Assembly (NCBI GenBank): GCA_027972325.1
Contig: JAPMOS010000027.1
Location: 186,001 to 250,000 of the forward strand
Source: Paratrimastix pyriformis
Taxonomy: Eukaryota > Preaxostyla > Paratrimastigidae
Length of the DNA: 64,000 nt
Direction: 5' to 3'
The first letter of the stretch is position 1. Every line of letters starts with the position of its first letter. Below the pieces are notes generated by a model. The model was not told where the DNA came from. It searched no databases and saw only the letters and a program-made list of their open reading frames with translations. Of the stretch, positions 48,430-62,800 are shown in pieces. A program made the translations under genes and the position numbers.

Positions 48430-51400
48430 ATGATGCCGGTATCTGTACAGTTCAAAAAAACAAGAGCCCAAAGGTGTCGAATTCGGCTGTTTCGGAGCAG
48501 AATTCACCACGGCGTTTCTCGAACCGTCGGCCCCTATCGATCCATCCCTGACGTATCCGACTATTCGGTGAGAGGAAAAAGTGGCGGCTCCAGCCACCGC
48601 AGTGGGCTGCAGTAAGCCGGATATACCAGGATTTGTCCTCGGCGAGTCTTTCCCTTTTGCGCCTTTCCCCATTTATCGTGCGAGACGGCAAGATTCCGCT
48701 AGAGATCTACTCGTGAAATGTGTCCCACTCAAAGATTCTGCATCCTCTGCTTTACGAAGATGTTATCATACATCTTCTGCTGTCCATTCAACACCATTTG
48801 TCTTGATACCCTCTTCCGAAGAAGTTCATGGTGATTATAGGGTCTTTCTTCGCCTTCTTTGTTTCTCTCGCATCACACCGCTCGGCATCGCTAGGTCCTA
48901 GTTTTTGACGATCCCTTCCCGCAACCCGTAAATCGCACAACTATTCTCTCCCTCCACGAATTCCTGCATCGCCCCGACCTCCTGCGCCGGTCGGGGTTCG
49001 GCGCGCCCCTAGGGGTCGAGCAATTCTTGGAAGCGTCCCTGCAACTCGCCGAGGGGCTCTTCCAAATCCACGATGCGTCGGTCATGCATAAGGCCATCAA
49101 CCCTGGCCATATCATGGTGGGCGTCACCACGGACGAGCACGAGGCCACCACCGTTTCGTTCCGCATCACGGGTCCGTCCCTCCGGCCGTGCATGCGCTAG
49201 CTGGGCGCCCGTCTCAGACAGGCATCCCCTCCCCTCCTTTTCCCCTCCTTTTCCCTCTCCCTCTTTCCCCCCTTCCCCCCCCACCTCCTCCTCCTCCTCC
49301 TCCTCCTCCTCTGTTCTTTTTTAATGTTGTTGTTCTCTCTGCCATTTGCTCGCCCTCTCTCTTCATCCCCTGGGCCTGTCTCCATCTCGCGGGCGCAGGG
49401 TTCGATTTTGCCTCGCCCCGGGGCCGGGAGCTGTGCACGCCACGGCACCTATCGCTGATCGACATCAACTACATGGCCCCCGAGCAGACGGGCCGCATCG
49501 GGTCGCGCTTCATCGACCAGCGGGTCGACCTGTACTCGCTGGGCATGGTCCTCTACCGACTGGCCACGGGCCACATGCCCTACGACCACCCCGACGGCTC
49601 GGCGCCCTCGCCCGAGCACCAGGGGGCCGTCGCCAGCCTGGGGCTGCTCGCGGGCCGCCAGCGGGCCCACCGACACCTCGCCCGGGCGGGCCCGCCCGAG
49701 TCGGAGCTGTCCAACAGCTCGCGGGTCATCTTCCACCACATCGCCACTCCGCCCGTGCCGCCCCGGACCTGGTACGCGGCCGCGGGGCCCCAGATGGAGC
49801 TGATCGCCGAGTCGCCCTCGTCCTCCTCCCGGGCGAGGGCCGCCGCGGGCGGCATGCCCACCGTCATCAGCGACATCCTGCTAGCCCTGCTGGCCAAGGA
49901 CCCCGAGGCCCGCTACCAGTCGGCCTACGGGCTGCTCGTCGACCTGCGCGCCTGCAAGCAGCGCTACCAGGAGGCCCTCGTGGCCGCGCCCCCGCCCTCG
50001 CCCTCCGCCCTGCCCGCCGCTGCCACCCCGTCCTCGCCCAACAACATCGACGACATCATCAGGCCCTTCCCGCTCACCGTCCACAGCACCTCCGACCTTC
50101 ATCTGCCCCCACGCGGGTTCGGGTCTGTTCCGCCGCCAACCCAAAGCAGCGCCGGCCATGCTCGCCCCCCGTGCCTGTGGTGGGGTCTCATCCCCACCCC
50201 TTTCCCCCCTCCTCTCCTCCCCTCCCCTCCCTCCCCTTGTGCGTCATGTCATGGGGCCGGGCGGGCAGCCGGGGGCCGAGGGTGCGCATTTGGAGGCCAT
50301 CTTCGAGGCGGTCCGCGCCAAGGGGCATTTCCAGAGCGTCCTCATCCGGGGCCCCGACGGGGTCGGCAAGACGGCCCTCGCCAACAGCCTGGCCGCCTCC
50401 GTGGGCGCGGCTCATGGCCTCTTCGTGCGGTCCGCCGCCCCTCCCGGCGCCCGTGGGCTGGAGCTGACAGGCAGGGTGGGGGGAGGTGGAAGGGGTGGAA
50501 GGGGTGGAAGGGGGTGGAAGGGGGTGGAAGGGGGGGAAGGGGGAAGGAGGGGGGCAGGAATGGGGGGCTTCGTGCCGCGCCTCGGCCACCTCGGCGTCTG
50601 ATGTCGTTCGGGGGGTGGGGGGCGGCTGCCGCGGCGCAGGGGCATGTTCCACCGCTCGGGGCGGCCCTACTCGGGCTTCCAGGAGCTGCTGCGGGGCCTG
50701 GTGCACGCCCTGCTGGGCGAGAGCGACCTGGCGGCCCTGGCGGCCCGCATCAAGGACGCCCTCACGGGCCACCCCGGCCTGGCGGCCCTCCTCGACCTGG
50801 CCCCCGACATCCAGCGCATCCTGCGGCTGCCCAGCAACCCGCTCCCCGGGGGGCCGCTCAACCCGCAGGCCGTCGCGGCCGTGGCCGTGGCCCGCTCCGA
50901 GGCGGGCTCCGAGTCGAGCAACGAGCAGAGCGGCAGCGCCGACGGGGAGCCCGGCTCGATGGTCCAGCCCGCCACCACCGACGAGGCCGCCGCCGGCCAC
51001 GGGGCCGCCGACCTGCACGCGGCCCTGGTCATCTTCCTCGGGCTGGTGGCCGGCCGCGAGAGGCCCCTCTGCCGTCCGCACCCGCACCCCGCCTTGGTTC
51101 CCTTGGGTCACAACCCCCACGCCCCACACTTCTCTTTGCCGCCTGTGCTCACCCCTTTTGCGTCCCTCCCCCCGCTCCCCCGCCCCCCCCCCCCCCCCCC
51201 CCCCCCTCCCCGGCCCCTCAGTGCTGCTGGAGGAGCTGCACGCGGCCGACAATGCCGCCATGGAGATGCTCGGCGCGCTGACTGCGCCCGAGGCGGAGCC
51301 CCAGCTGAGCTGGATCCTGCTGCTGGGCACCGAGACCCACTCGTCTGACGTGCCCTCGGCGGCCGGGGCCATCTTCGGGCACCTCATCCCGCTGGGGCCC

Positions 51401-52321
51401 TTCGACGAGGAGACCCTGCTGGACTTCGTCCGGACCCTGGTGGCCCCCCGGGTCGACCTGGACCTCTTCCGCCGCCAGCGGGTGGCCCTGCTGGGCCTCG
51501 TGCCCGGGCTCGGTGCCGCCCCGGGCGCCGAGGCGCTGACGTACGCCGACCTGAGCCGGATGCTGGCCCGCAAGACGGGCGGCAATCCGGGCACGCTGCG
51601 CGAGTTCCTCGTCACGCTGGCCTCCAAGGGGCTCCTGGCCTGGCAGCGGGGCCAGTGGCGGTGGAACGTGGGCGCCCTGACGGGCCTCGAGCCCTCCCAC
51701 CCGATGGCCGTGCTGGCCAGCCGCCTGGCCACCTTCACCCCCGGCACCACGGCTGCCCTCTCCCTCATGGCCTGCTTGGGGTTCGAGTGCGCCCAGGAGG
51801 ACATCGTCACCGTGGCCTCGGCCCTCTTCCCCGCCGCCCCCAGCCCCGCCTCCGCCCCGCCCTCGGCCACCCAGCTGCCCCCGCCCCCGCCCGTAGCCGG
51901 CTCGCCGCCCCCTACCGCCCAGCTCCAGTCGCAGCCTCAGGCGCAGCCTCAGTCGCAGCCTCAGTCGCAGCCTCAGGCGCAGCCTCAGGCGCAGCCTCAG
52001 TCGCAGCCTCAGTCGCAGCCTCAGGCGCAGCCTCAGGCGCAGCCTCAGGCGCAGCCTCAGGCGCAGCCTCAGGCGCAGCCTCAGGCGCAGCCTCAGGCGC
52101 AGCCGTCGCTTGGCGCCCCCGAGCAGCAGCCAGCCCCCAGCGCCCCCGGGGCGGGGGCCGTGTCGGCGGAGATGCTGGCCTGGGGGCAGGTGCCCGCGGC
52201 CCTGCTGCGGCGGGAGCCCCTGCCGGCCTCGTCGCTGCTGGAAATCATCACCGCCGACCGGGACCTGCCCATCTCCATCCCCCAGAGCAGCCACCACTCG
52301 CCCGTCTCGGGCCCCAGGTCG

Positions 52322-52362
<41 letters not shown>

Positions 52363-55300
52363 AGTAGGTCGCTGGTGAGTGGATCGTTTGAGCCGGTGTC
52401 GTGGAGGGGCCGCTGCCCTGCCCTGCGGCTGCTGATCTTTCCCGTGGTTTGGCGCCCATTCGTGTCCTCACCAGCGCCTGCCGGCAGCGGGTCTACGAGC
52501 TGATGCGCCCCCTCTTCCAGTCGGGCTTCCTGTCTGCGCGGCCCCCATACCCGCTCGCCCCCCTCCCTATGCCCGCCCGCTCGCCCATCTCCCCATGCCC
52601 GCTCGCCCCCCTCCCCATGCCCGCCCGCTCGCCCATCTCCCCGCCCACCGTTGGCATCCTCTGACGCCATCCGTTTCTCCGTTCGTGTTCCTCGCGCTGT
52701 TCCTGCCCGGGGCGCCGTTGCGGCTGTCGGTGGGGGCGGCCGGTGGGCGGGGGCAGGGTCTTGTCCTCGGAGAACTCGGTCTCGTTTGCCCACGAGCGGC
52801 TCCGGGACATGGTCCTCGAGCGCACCGAGCCCGCCCTGCAGGCCCGCTTCCACTGGGCCATCGGCAACGTGCTGTTGTCCAAGATGCGGTTCGCCATCCC
52901 CACCTCGGACGAGGTGCTGCTCTTCGACGATCCCCTGGCGGCGCCCCCCAAGCGCTCCCGGGGCAGCCCCGCCTCGGCCGCGGTCAACATCAAGTCCCTC
53001 TCGCACGTCCAGTGGAAGCGCCTCATGGGCCTCGTCGAGCACCTCAACGCCGGTCCGCGCCCTCCCTCCCCCACGCTCCCCCACGCTCCCCCACGCTCCC
53101 CCCCGCTCCCCCACGCGCGCATGGCAGAGGGCGGGTCATGACCGGGCCCGTTGTTGGCTCCGTCCGTGGGGGGTGGCTGGGTGTGGTGGGGTGATGCAGG
53201 GGCGGCTCACTACGCGATCGACCCCGAGCGGCTGCCGCTGGCCCGGCTGAACTTCGTCTGCGCCAAGCTGTGCAAGACCTTCTACCCGCGCGAGGCCGTG
53301 AGGCATCTGGAGGCGGCAGGGTCCCTACTCGACCGCAGGAACCCCGTCCGTTCGATCGTCTGCGCCCCGCACTGCGCTCCCCCCCTGCACCCGCGCTCCC
53401 CCAACCTGACCGCCACCGCCACTATCACCACACACCACCACCCTCCGGCCCTCCCGTCCGTGCAGAGCCACGACCTGCTGCTGTTCGACGTGACCAAGGA
53501 GACGGCCGACTGCCAGGTCTTCGCGGGCGACGTGCCCCGGGCGCTGCCCCTGATCGACGAGGCCGCCCGGCTGCTGGACCGGTGCCAGGCCCAGGGGGCG
53601 GTGGGGCTGCCCCCGACCCCGGCCGCCAAACTGCCCCCGCTGATCGGCGCCCTGGGGGTCACCGACCCGGAGCTGATGGGCTCGCACCTGCTCGCCGAGT
53701 GCATCCTGACGAGCAGCCCCATGGTCCAGCGCCGGGTGGGCCTGCTGCGGCTGCGGATGCTGGCCCTCTACCTGACCGACCGGCCCGAGGAGTCCTACGC
53801 GGTGGGCGCCCAGGCCATGGCCGAGCTGGGGCTGCCCCTGCCGCCCACCGTCGACCAGGCCACCCTCGAGGCCGAGGCCCTGACGGCCGGCAAGCTGTTC
53901 GCCTTCGTCAAGGACCGTGTCCTCAACGGCCTCCCCGCCCCGGCCCCCGGCAGGCCCATCGGCGGCTCGGGCAGCTCCCCCGAGCGGCCCCAGCCCCCCC
54001 AGCGGGCGGCGGCGGCAGCGGCGGCGGCGGGGGTGGGTGTTGGCGTGTCGGCCCCCTCGGCCACCCTAGAGGACTACTTCGGGGGCGACGAGCTGAAGCG
54101 GGTCCTGCTGCACCCGCTGCTGAGCCAGACCCGGGCCCCGCCCATCGCTCAGCAGGCCGTGGCCATCCTGGTGGACCTGATCAAGTACAAGTTCTTCCAG
54201 GCCCAGGCCTGCGCCCGCTGGTGGATGTCCTCGCGGGCCTTCCTGCTGACCCTGCTCTACGGGGCCACCACCGAGGCCCCCATGGTCCTGTGCACCTTCG
54301 CCAAGGCCCTGGCCGGGCTGGGGGTCTTCCGGGGGGCCTTCCACATGGGCAGCGCGGCCCTCGAGCTGGCCCAGGCCACGTGCACCTCCAAGCGGCTCCT
54401 GTGCCCGCGCGGCTCCAAGTCGGTGCTGGCCTGGACGGCCGCCCTGTACTGGACCCAGAACGCCCTCTGGGGGGTGCCCTTCGGAGAGATCTTCGCCGGG
54501 CTGGTGGATTTCTGGGGCTCGACGGCCGTGCCCAGCGGGGACATCTCCCTGCTGCTGCACATCTCCGGCTCGATCGTGGCCACGCTGCTCCTGGGGGGCA
54601 CCAAGCTGACCGTCGTCATGGAGGTGGCCCTGCGCCACAAGGTCACCCTCGAGGCCCTGCCGGCCTTCCAGCGGATGGCCGCCCGGTCCTTCGTGGCCAC
54701 CAGCATCCAGCCGCTGATGCACCTGATCGGCTACACGACCACCGTGGACAGCTTCGCCACGGCCGAGTGGTCCGAGGCGGCCTTCCTCCAGTCGGCCGCC
54801 CCCCACGAGCGCCTGCTGTACGCCATCGCCCAGCTGCGGGGCTTCTACCTGCTCGAGTGCCCCCGCGAGGCCCTGCCCAGCCTGCGGCTGCTCTACGAGG
54901 CGGGCGTGCACCCCGACGAGGTGTGCTTCTTCGGGTCGATGGCCGCCATGAGCGTCCTCGGGGCCGCCCAGCGGGAGCTGCTCCAGGCCGGGGCGGGGGC
55001 CACCATCCCCGGGGCCGAGCTGCGCGAGCTGGCCCGCTTCATCGAGATGATCCGGGTCTTCGTAGGCATCTTCGAGCCCCGCGGCCAGGCCTCGCCCACT
55101 CTGGCCCCCTACCTGGCCCTGCTGCGGGCCGAGCAGATGCGCATCCGGGCCCAGACCCAGGTCCTGCTGCGCTCGCTGCCCCCGGACTGCATCAAGGAGG
55201 TCTTCACGGGCCTCAGCAGCCCCATGGAGCTGCCCGCCAACCCGATGTTGCTCTTCGAGGAGGCCGCCGAGGCCGCCCAGCGGGCCGGCAACCTGCTGTT

Positions 55301-58300
55301 GATGGCCCTCAGCAACGAGCTCATGGGCCGCTACCTGGTGGGCGAGGGCCGGCCCCGCACGGCCGCCTACTACCTGCGCGACGCCATGGCCCTGTACCGC
55401 GAGTGGGGCAGCCTGCGCAAGGTGCGTCTGATGGAGGCCCGCTACGGGTCCCTGGTGGCCCAGCTGCCCAGCCCGTCCGCCGAGAAGGCCCCCGCCCCGG
55501 GGGCCGCCACCACCCCCACCGCCCAGAACGCCCCCGTCAGCCCGCTGGACCAGTCCATGTCCACCTCGGCCTCGACCGCCTCCATGGGGCTCTCGGCCGC
55601 CTCGGGGGCCTCGGCCCTGGCCGTCCCGCCCGACCACGAGGGGGGCGGCCGCTCGCACGCGCACCGGCCCCGCCGCAAAGCCCACTCACCCGCCCAGGCC
55701 AAGTCCCACCACGCCACCAGCAGCCCCAGCGGCGGCTCGCGGACCCCGCCGCCCGCCCCGCACTCGCACTCGGGCTCCGGGTCGCCCCTGCCCTCGACCT
55801 CCTCGGCCGGGGCCTCGGCCGCCCCGGCCGGGCTGGACGAGGGCAGCCCCGAGGGGCCCCTGCCGCCTCCGCCACCCCCCAGCCCGCCCCCGGCGGCCAG
55901 CCTGCCCGCGGTCTCGCCCCTGACGCCCCTCGCGGTGGGCACCAGCACCAGCACGGGGACCCTGATCGCCGGCGGGGGCCTCAACCCCGGCAGCAGCAGC
56001 GGCATTGTCGGCGGCAGTCGCGGCGGCGGTCTGGTGGGGACCCCCTCGGGGGCAGCCCTCACCCCCCCCACCGCCACGGCCGCCTCTGACCATCATCCCC
56101 GCCGCCGGCCGCCGCCCCTGGAGATGCGCGCCCCGCGGGGCCAGCACGCCCCGCCCAGCAGCAGCGGCCTGGCCACGGTCGGGGCGGTGGGCCCGGCCCT
56201 GGGGCCGGCCAGCATGACCACCCTGGTCCACTCGTCCCCGGGCGGGACGGGCAGCGGGGCCGCCGGTGGGGGCGGGGCGTCCGGGACGAGCGGCGGCGGC
56301 GGCGGCGGCGGGCCCACCTCCCGGTCGAGCTCGCCCTCGGACTACGGCGGCTCGTCCAGCTCGGCCACGGGCACGCCCAGCCCCGCCTTGAGGGACGGCC
56401 GCTCGGGGACGCCCGGCCTGGTGGGGGCCGAGGGCACCGACTGGTCGCTGGCCATCGGGGCCTCGCAGGCGCTGGCCCACGAGCCCAACATGGAGCTGCT
56501 CCTGCTGCGGATGGTGCGCATCATGACCGAGTACGCCGGCGCCACCCGGGGGGCCTTCATCCTCGAGAAGGAGGGCCGCCTCTACCTGCAGGCCGACGAG
56601 CACAGCCTGACCGCGCCGACCCTGCTCCGGGACACCCCCCTGGAGGAGTGCGCCGACCGGCTCTCGCTGGTGGCCGTCAACTACGTGGCCCGGGTGCGCA
56701 AGGAGCTGGTCATCGACGACGTGGCCAGCCCCCACACGGTGGTGGCCCACGACCCGTACGTGATGAAGCACCCCTGCCGGTCGCTGCTCTGCTGGCCGGT
56801 CATGATCCAGTCGCGGCTGCTGGGGCTGCTCTACCTGGAGAACGAGCTGGCCCCGGGGGCCTTCACCGTGGGGCGCCTCTCGATGCTGGCCGTGCTGGCC
56901 ACCCAGCTGGCCATCTTCCTGGAAAACGCCCTGGCCATGGCCTCGCTGGCCCGCCTCAACGGGCAGCTGGAGGCCTCGGGGACCCGCTACCGGTCGCTCT
57001 TCGTCAACGTGCCCATCCCCATGGTCGAGCTGGACCTCTCGGCCGGCCGGGCCCACCTCGAGAAGGCCCGGGCCGACCTGGGCCTGGGTCCGGAGGCCTT
57101 CCTCGAGCACGCCCGGGCCCACCCCGAGGTGCTGCCCCCCGGGGGCGGCTACCGGCCCCTCGACTGCAACAGCCTCATGCTGGAGATGTCCGGGGCCTCC
57201 TCGGCGGCCGACCTGCGGCCCCCGCCCGAGCAGGACCTGCTCCTGCCCATGCTGTCCTTCCTGCAGGGCCGCTTGCAGTACCACCACGAGATCACCGTCA
57301 TGATGCGGCTGGCCCCGGGGGCCGACTTCCAGCGGCGCGACGTGCGGGCCTACTGGAACGTGCTGCCCGGGTCGGAGGAGACCTGGGGCCACGTGGTGAC
57401 GGCCTTCATCGACATCACCGAGCAGCTGCACGCCAACAAGGTCCTCGAGCAGCGCGTGGCCGAGGCGACCCGCGAGCTGGTCACCTCCAACCAGGCCCGG
57501 CTCGAGGCCCAGGCCCAGCGGGTCAAGGAGGCCGAGCGCAACCAGGCCCTGCAGATGGAGTTCCTGAACACCCTCTGCCACGAGATCCGCAACCCGCTCA
57601 ACCCGCTGCTGGGCACCCTGGAGCTCCTCAAGGACAACGCCGCCATGCTCGAGCGCCTCCTGGGCCTCCACGGCAGCATGCTGCCCCCGTCCGGCGGAGG
57701 CGGCGGCCCGCCCGCCCAGCTGATGGGGGGCGGCTCCTCCTCGGCCGGCCCGGGGGCCCTCGTCGCCGCCGCGGGCGCGGGCCTGCTGCCCAACCCGCTC
57801 TTCTTCAAGCCCCACGGCAAGCTGCACCGGCAGTCGCTGCGCACCCACCGGCACCACAGCCTCGAGGCCCTGGCCGAGCTGCGGGGCCACATCCGGGACC
57901 TGGAGGAGTGCTCGATGTTCGTCAAGGTGATCGTGGACGACCTGCTGGACTACTCCAAGATCGAGGCCAAGAAGCTCAAGCTGCTCATGGTGCCCTTCTG
58001 CCCCACCGAGACCATGGCCACCATCACCCGCATGCTGCGGCCGGTCCTCGACCGGAAGCGCCGCGAGCAGGGCGGCACCCTGGACCTGGCCCTGATCACC
58101 GAGTTCCGGCTGGCCGACGTGCCCATCCAGTCGCTCTACCCGCCCGGGCTGGCCCCCCGCCGCCTGCCCCACCGCAGCGGCTCCATCGCCCACCTGGTGG
58201 CCGCCGCGGCCTTGGGGATGCCCCAGGGCCCGGTCACCCTGCACGCCCCCGTGACGGCCCCGCCCGCCGAGCCCCCCGCGGCGGCCGTCTCGACCATGGT

Positions 58301-59782
58301 GCCGCTGCCCCTGGGGAGCGCATCCACCAGCCCCAGCCCCGCCACCATGGCCAGCTCGCCCCCGCCGCCCCCCGTCCTGGGGGCCGCCCTCGAGCTGGCC
58401 GAGCCGCGCCTGGGGGGGCTGCCCGGTGGCCCGGGCCCCGCGCCCGCCCCCCCGCTCTCGGCCCTGTCCCTGTCCCCGTCCCCCCCGCCGGCAGCGGGGC
58501 CGACCGAAGGGCCCGCCCCCACCGCGGTGGCGAGCCCGCTGCTGTGCGACACGGCCGGGCATGGGTCCCCGACCCGGCTGCCCGTCCCGCTGCTGGGCCG
58601 CCGCTCGCCCACGGTTGGGCGCCACAAGACCCCCGGCTCGCCCTCCCCGGCTCGGTGCCGCTCGTCCTCGTCCCGCTCCTGGGCGCCCCCCTCGGCCACC
58701 CCCGACGCCGCCGCAACCACCACCACCACCTCCAGCCCGTCCGTGTCGACCCCCGGCCTCCCCTCCGCCCCCGCCCAGGATGGCCGCTCCCGTCGGCGCC
58801 TCTCCCGCCCGGCCCTCGCCGCCGGGGGCCCCCTCGGCGCCTCCCCCAATCAGCAGCAACAGCAGCAGCAGGTGGCCGCCGAGGAGCCGCCCGCGCAGCC
58901 CTCGACCCCTTCCGAGTCCTACTCGGAGGACCGCCGCCGCCCGGCGGCCCCGTCGGATTCGCCCACCAGCAGCGCCGAGGAGCCGCTCAGCCCGCAGCCC
59001 CCCGGGGCCTCGGCCCCCTTGCAGCAGGCCCCTGCCCCGGCGCCTGCCCCGGCGCCTGCCCCTGCCCCGGTGGCCCAGATGCGGCTCATCATCCGGTCGG
59101 ACTCGATGCGCTACACCCAGATCCTGGTCAACCTCCTCACAAAGTCCGCCCCCGCCCCCGCCCCCGCCCCCGCCCCCGCCCCGCCCCCGCCCCCGCCCCC
59201 CGCCCCCGCCCCCGCCCCCGCCCCCGCCCCCGCCCCCCGCCCCCGCCCCCGCCCCCGCCCCCGCCCCCGCCCCCCGCCCCCGCCCCCGCCCCCCGCCCCC
59301 GCCCCCGCCCCCGCCCCGCCCCCGCCCCCCGCCCCCGCCCCCGCCCCCGTTTGGATGATGGGGCGCGGTTGGGCGGGCTGTGTGAGGGCTGCTGATGTGG
59401 GTGCGGCACTGGTCTGGGGGTGGCCGGATCTCCCCGCTCACCGGTTGGGATGCTGCGGTCGCGGGCTGGGTCGCTGTTCCCGGGTGTGCCTCCGCCCTGC
59501 CCCGCTTGCCCCGCAGCGCGATCAAGTTCTGCCATAAGGGCGAGATCCGGGTGGCCCAGCTGGCCACCTCGACTCACCTGCTGACGGCCGTCTCGGACAC
59601 GGGCATCGGCATGAGCGAGGAGGAGGTCGCCCGGCTCTTCACCCCCTTCACCCAGGCCTCCGAGAAGACAGCCCACCGGTACGGCGGCACGGGCCTGGGG
59701 CTCCTCATCTGCAAGGTCTCAGCCCCCACCCACCACCCCGCCCGCCACCCCGCCCGCCGTTCCGCTGTCCCGACGGGCCCTC

Positions 59783-59816
<34 letters not shown>

Positions 59817-62800
59817 CCCCTGGGGACGGTGGGCCGTCTGTGGGGCTGCTGCTTGGCAGCGGCTGGTGGAGATGCTGGGCGGGGACATCTGGGTGACCAG
59901 CCGGCAGGGCAGCGGCTCGACCTTCACCTTCACCGTCCGTCCCCGCTCCCCACCCGCCATCCCATCGGCCGCTCGCTTGGACCCTGCTGCTCACCGGGTG
60001 ACCCTGGGTGGGTGGTCGGTGATGGGGGGGGATGGCAGCTGCCGTACGACGACCCGCCCGTGATGGTGCCCGCCGAGACGGCCCCCACGGGCCAGGCCTC
60101 GGCCGAGTGGGAGCTGGAGAACGTCCGGGTGGCCGAGTTCGTGCGGCCCCTGCTGAGCAGCGGCGACCTCAAGAGCGCCGACAGCTCGGTGGCCCCGCCC
60201 ACTCCCAGCTCGGCCCTGGCCTCGGGCGGCCCCGACGGGGGCCCCGCCACGGCCTCGCCCCAGCTGGCCCTCGACGGGGTGCCCCCCCAGCTGGCCGACA
60301 CCCAGCTGGCCGGCCAGGCGGCAACCTCCGCCACCGGGCGCCACCACCACCACCATCATCATCACCACCACCACCACCATCACCACCGCCACAGCCACTC
60401 GGGCCCGGGCGCTGCGGCCGGGGCCCCTGAGATGGCTGCCGAGAGCCTCACCGGCGGCGAGCTGCCCGTCCCCACGGGGACACTCTTCGAGCAGGCCGCC
60501 GCCGGGGCTGCGCCCCATCCCGCGGCGGGCACCCCCGACGAGGCAGCCGCTGCCCCAGCCGAGACGCCGCTGGGCTCGACCGACGAGAGGCTCCCGGCAC
60601 CGCCCGGCACCGCCCACCTGCCGCCCATGGCTCCCGCCCGGCCTTGCTCGCCCAGCCCTGCCGCCCCCGGGGAGCCCCAGCCGGCCCGGCCGCGGGGCGA
60701 GCAGCAGCAGCAGCAGCAGAAGCGCCCGGGGTCCCGCCCGAGGGATGGCGGGGCCGAGGGTGGGGCGGCCCCCTCTCCGTCCCCCTCGACCAGCGCCACC
60801 ACCACCCAGGCCCTGGGCACCAGCACCTCGGCCCGTCTGCTGCCCGGGCCGGGCGCCTGCCGCATCCGGGGAAGCCGGTCGGCCCCCAGCCTGCGGGGGC
60901 TGCTGGCCGAGGGCGCCCCCGCCCCCGCCCCGACGCCCCGGGCCGACGCCACGGCGGGCATGGAGTACCCCGCCCGCCACCACCCGTGGCCATCCGCCAC
61001 CCCCGCCCCCGCCCCCGCCGCGGCCCATCGCCTGGTGGCCGGTGGCGGGCGGCCACGGGCGGCCACGGGCGGCATGGCGACCGACCTGCAGGTGGGGCCG
61101 CCCCCCAGCTGGCACCACCTGGGGCTGCCGCAGCCGACCACCCCGCGCGGGCGCCGGTCGGAGCAGCTCGCCGGGCTGACCATCGAGGTGGCCTCGGCGG
61201 CCGGGAGCGGCGCCTCCTTCTCGCTGGGCCACCTGGCCCCCGGAGGCCCCAGCGGGTCGACCGGCTCGCTGGCGCCCGTCTCGGAGGACATCGGCCAGCC
61301 CGCCGCGGCCTCGCCCCCGGCCAGCCGGGCCATCCACCACCGGCGGCCCCGGCTGGCCGCCTCCCGGTCGGCCTCGTACAGCTCGGACTCGTGCCCCCAC
61401 TCGGCCTCGCACTCGCGCTCCCACTCGCACTCCCACTCCCACTCGCACTCCCACTCCCACTCGCACCGGGCCCACCACTCGGCCTCCGCCTCGCCGCCGG
61501 TGCCCCACCACCGGTGCCCACACTGCGGCCAGCGGGGCTGGTGCAAGGGCTCCCTGCCCACGCCCACCTCGACCTCGCTCTCCTCGCCCACCTCCAGCTC
61601 GTGGCTGTCCAGCGTCAGCCCCTTCACGCTGCCCTCGCTCTCGGCCGGCGGGCCCCACGCCCGCACGCCGCCCTCGGGGGCCGACTCGTCCAACCCCACC
61701 CTGGGCGAGAGCCCCTCGGTCGGCTCGATCACCTCGGCCAACCCCGCCCCCACCCCCGCCACCGCACCCACGGCCCCCATTGCCCCCCACCACCTCGTCC
61801 CGCTCGGCGGCGGCCCCCTCGGCGCCCCCGTCCCGTCGTCGCCGGCTCCCCAGGCGGCTGCAGCGGCTGCTGCCCCGGGGCAGCACCGGTCCCGCTCCCG
61901 ACACCACCACCGCTCCCCAAGCGCACCCGGGGCCCACGGCGGCCACCGGGCCGCCCAGGTGCAGGCCCAGGCCGAGGGGGGCAGCAGCCCGCATGCGGAG
62001 GGGCTGCCCGCCCACCCCCAGCAGGAGGCCTGGGCCCCGTACCTGGCGGTGCCTGCACCCGAGGGCGGGCCCCTGCCCACCATGACGGGCGGCCCCCGGG
62101 CAGCCTCGGTGCCCTCGCCGGTCCCCTCGACCGAGGCCCCGTCCCTGTCCCCCGCGGCCCCGTCCCCCGCGGGCCTGTCGGCGGCCGAGGGGACCCCGCC
62201 CACGGCCCCCAGCACCGCCCCCAGCGGGGCATCGGGCGTCATTGCCGCTGCCGATGGGGCCCGGGCCGCGGCGCCTCCCCACGAGGCCCGGCGGCCCCAC
62301 CGGCACCGGACCTCCAAGGGCGACCTGGCCGCCTCGTCGCCCGTCTCGGCCCCGCCCCCCGCCGACCTGCGCGCCTCCCCGGCCCCGCCCTCGGAGCGGC
62401 GCAGCAGCACCAGCACCCGCGAGGCGGCCTACCTCTCATCGGCCGCATCCTCGCCCGCCCTGCCGCCCTCGGCCGCCCCACACATCCTCATCGCGGTCGG
62501 CCCCGCCCCCCTGCGCGCCTCCCTCCCTCCCCTCCATCCCATCCCATCCCATCCATCCATCCTTATGGCGGCACCCGGGCTGGGCGCGAGATCCGCTGGC
62601 GGGTCCGCTCATCCTCCTCTTCCTCTCCGGCTGGTCTTGTTGGTGTTCTTTTGGTGTTCTTGTTGTTGTTGGTGTTCTTGTTGTGCTGATGCTGTGTTGG
62701 TGTTGGGGTTGGGGTTGGTGTTGGGGGGTCCTCCAGGAGGACAACATGGTCAACCGGCGCGTCCTGCAGCGCCTCCTCCAGCGCGACGGTCCGCCTCGCC

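Noticed and set aside
55686-59567. A 1,293-codon minus-strand frame rich in Gly/Arg/Gln.
   Set aside because: It is the antisense shadow of the hybrid kinase; GC-rich codons leave the opposite strand open.
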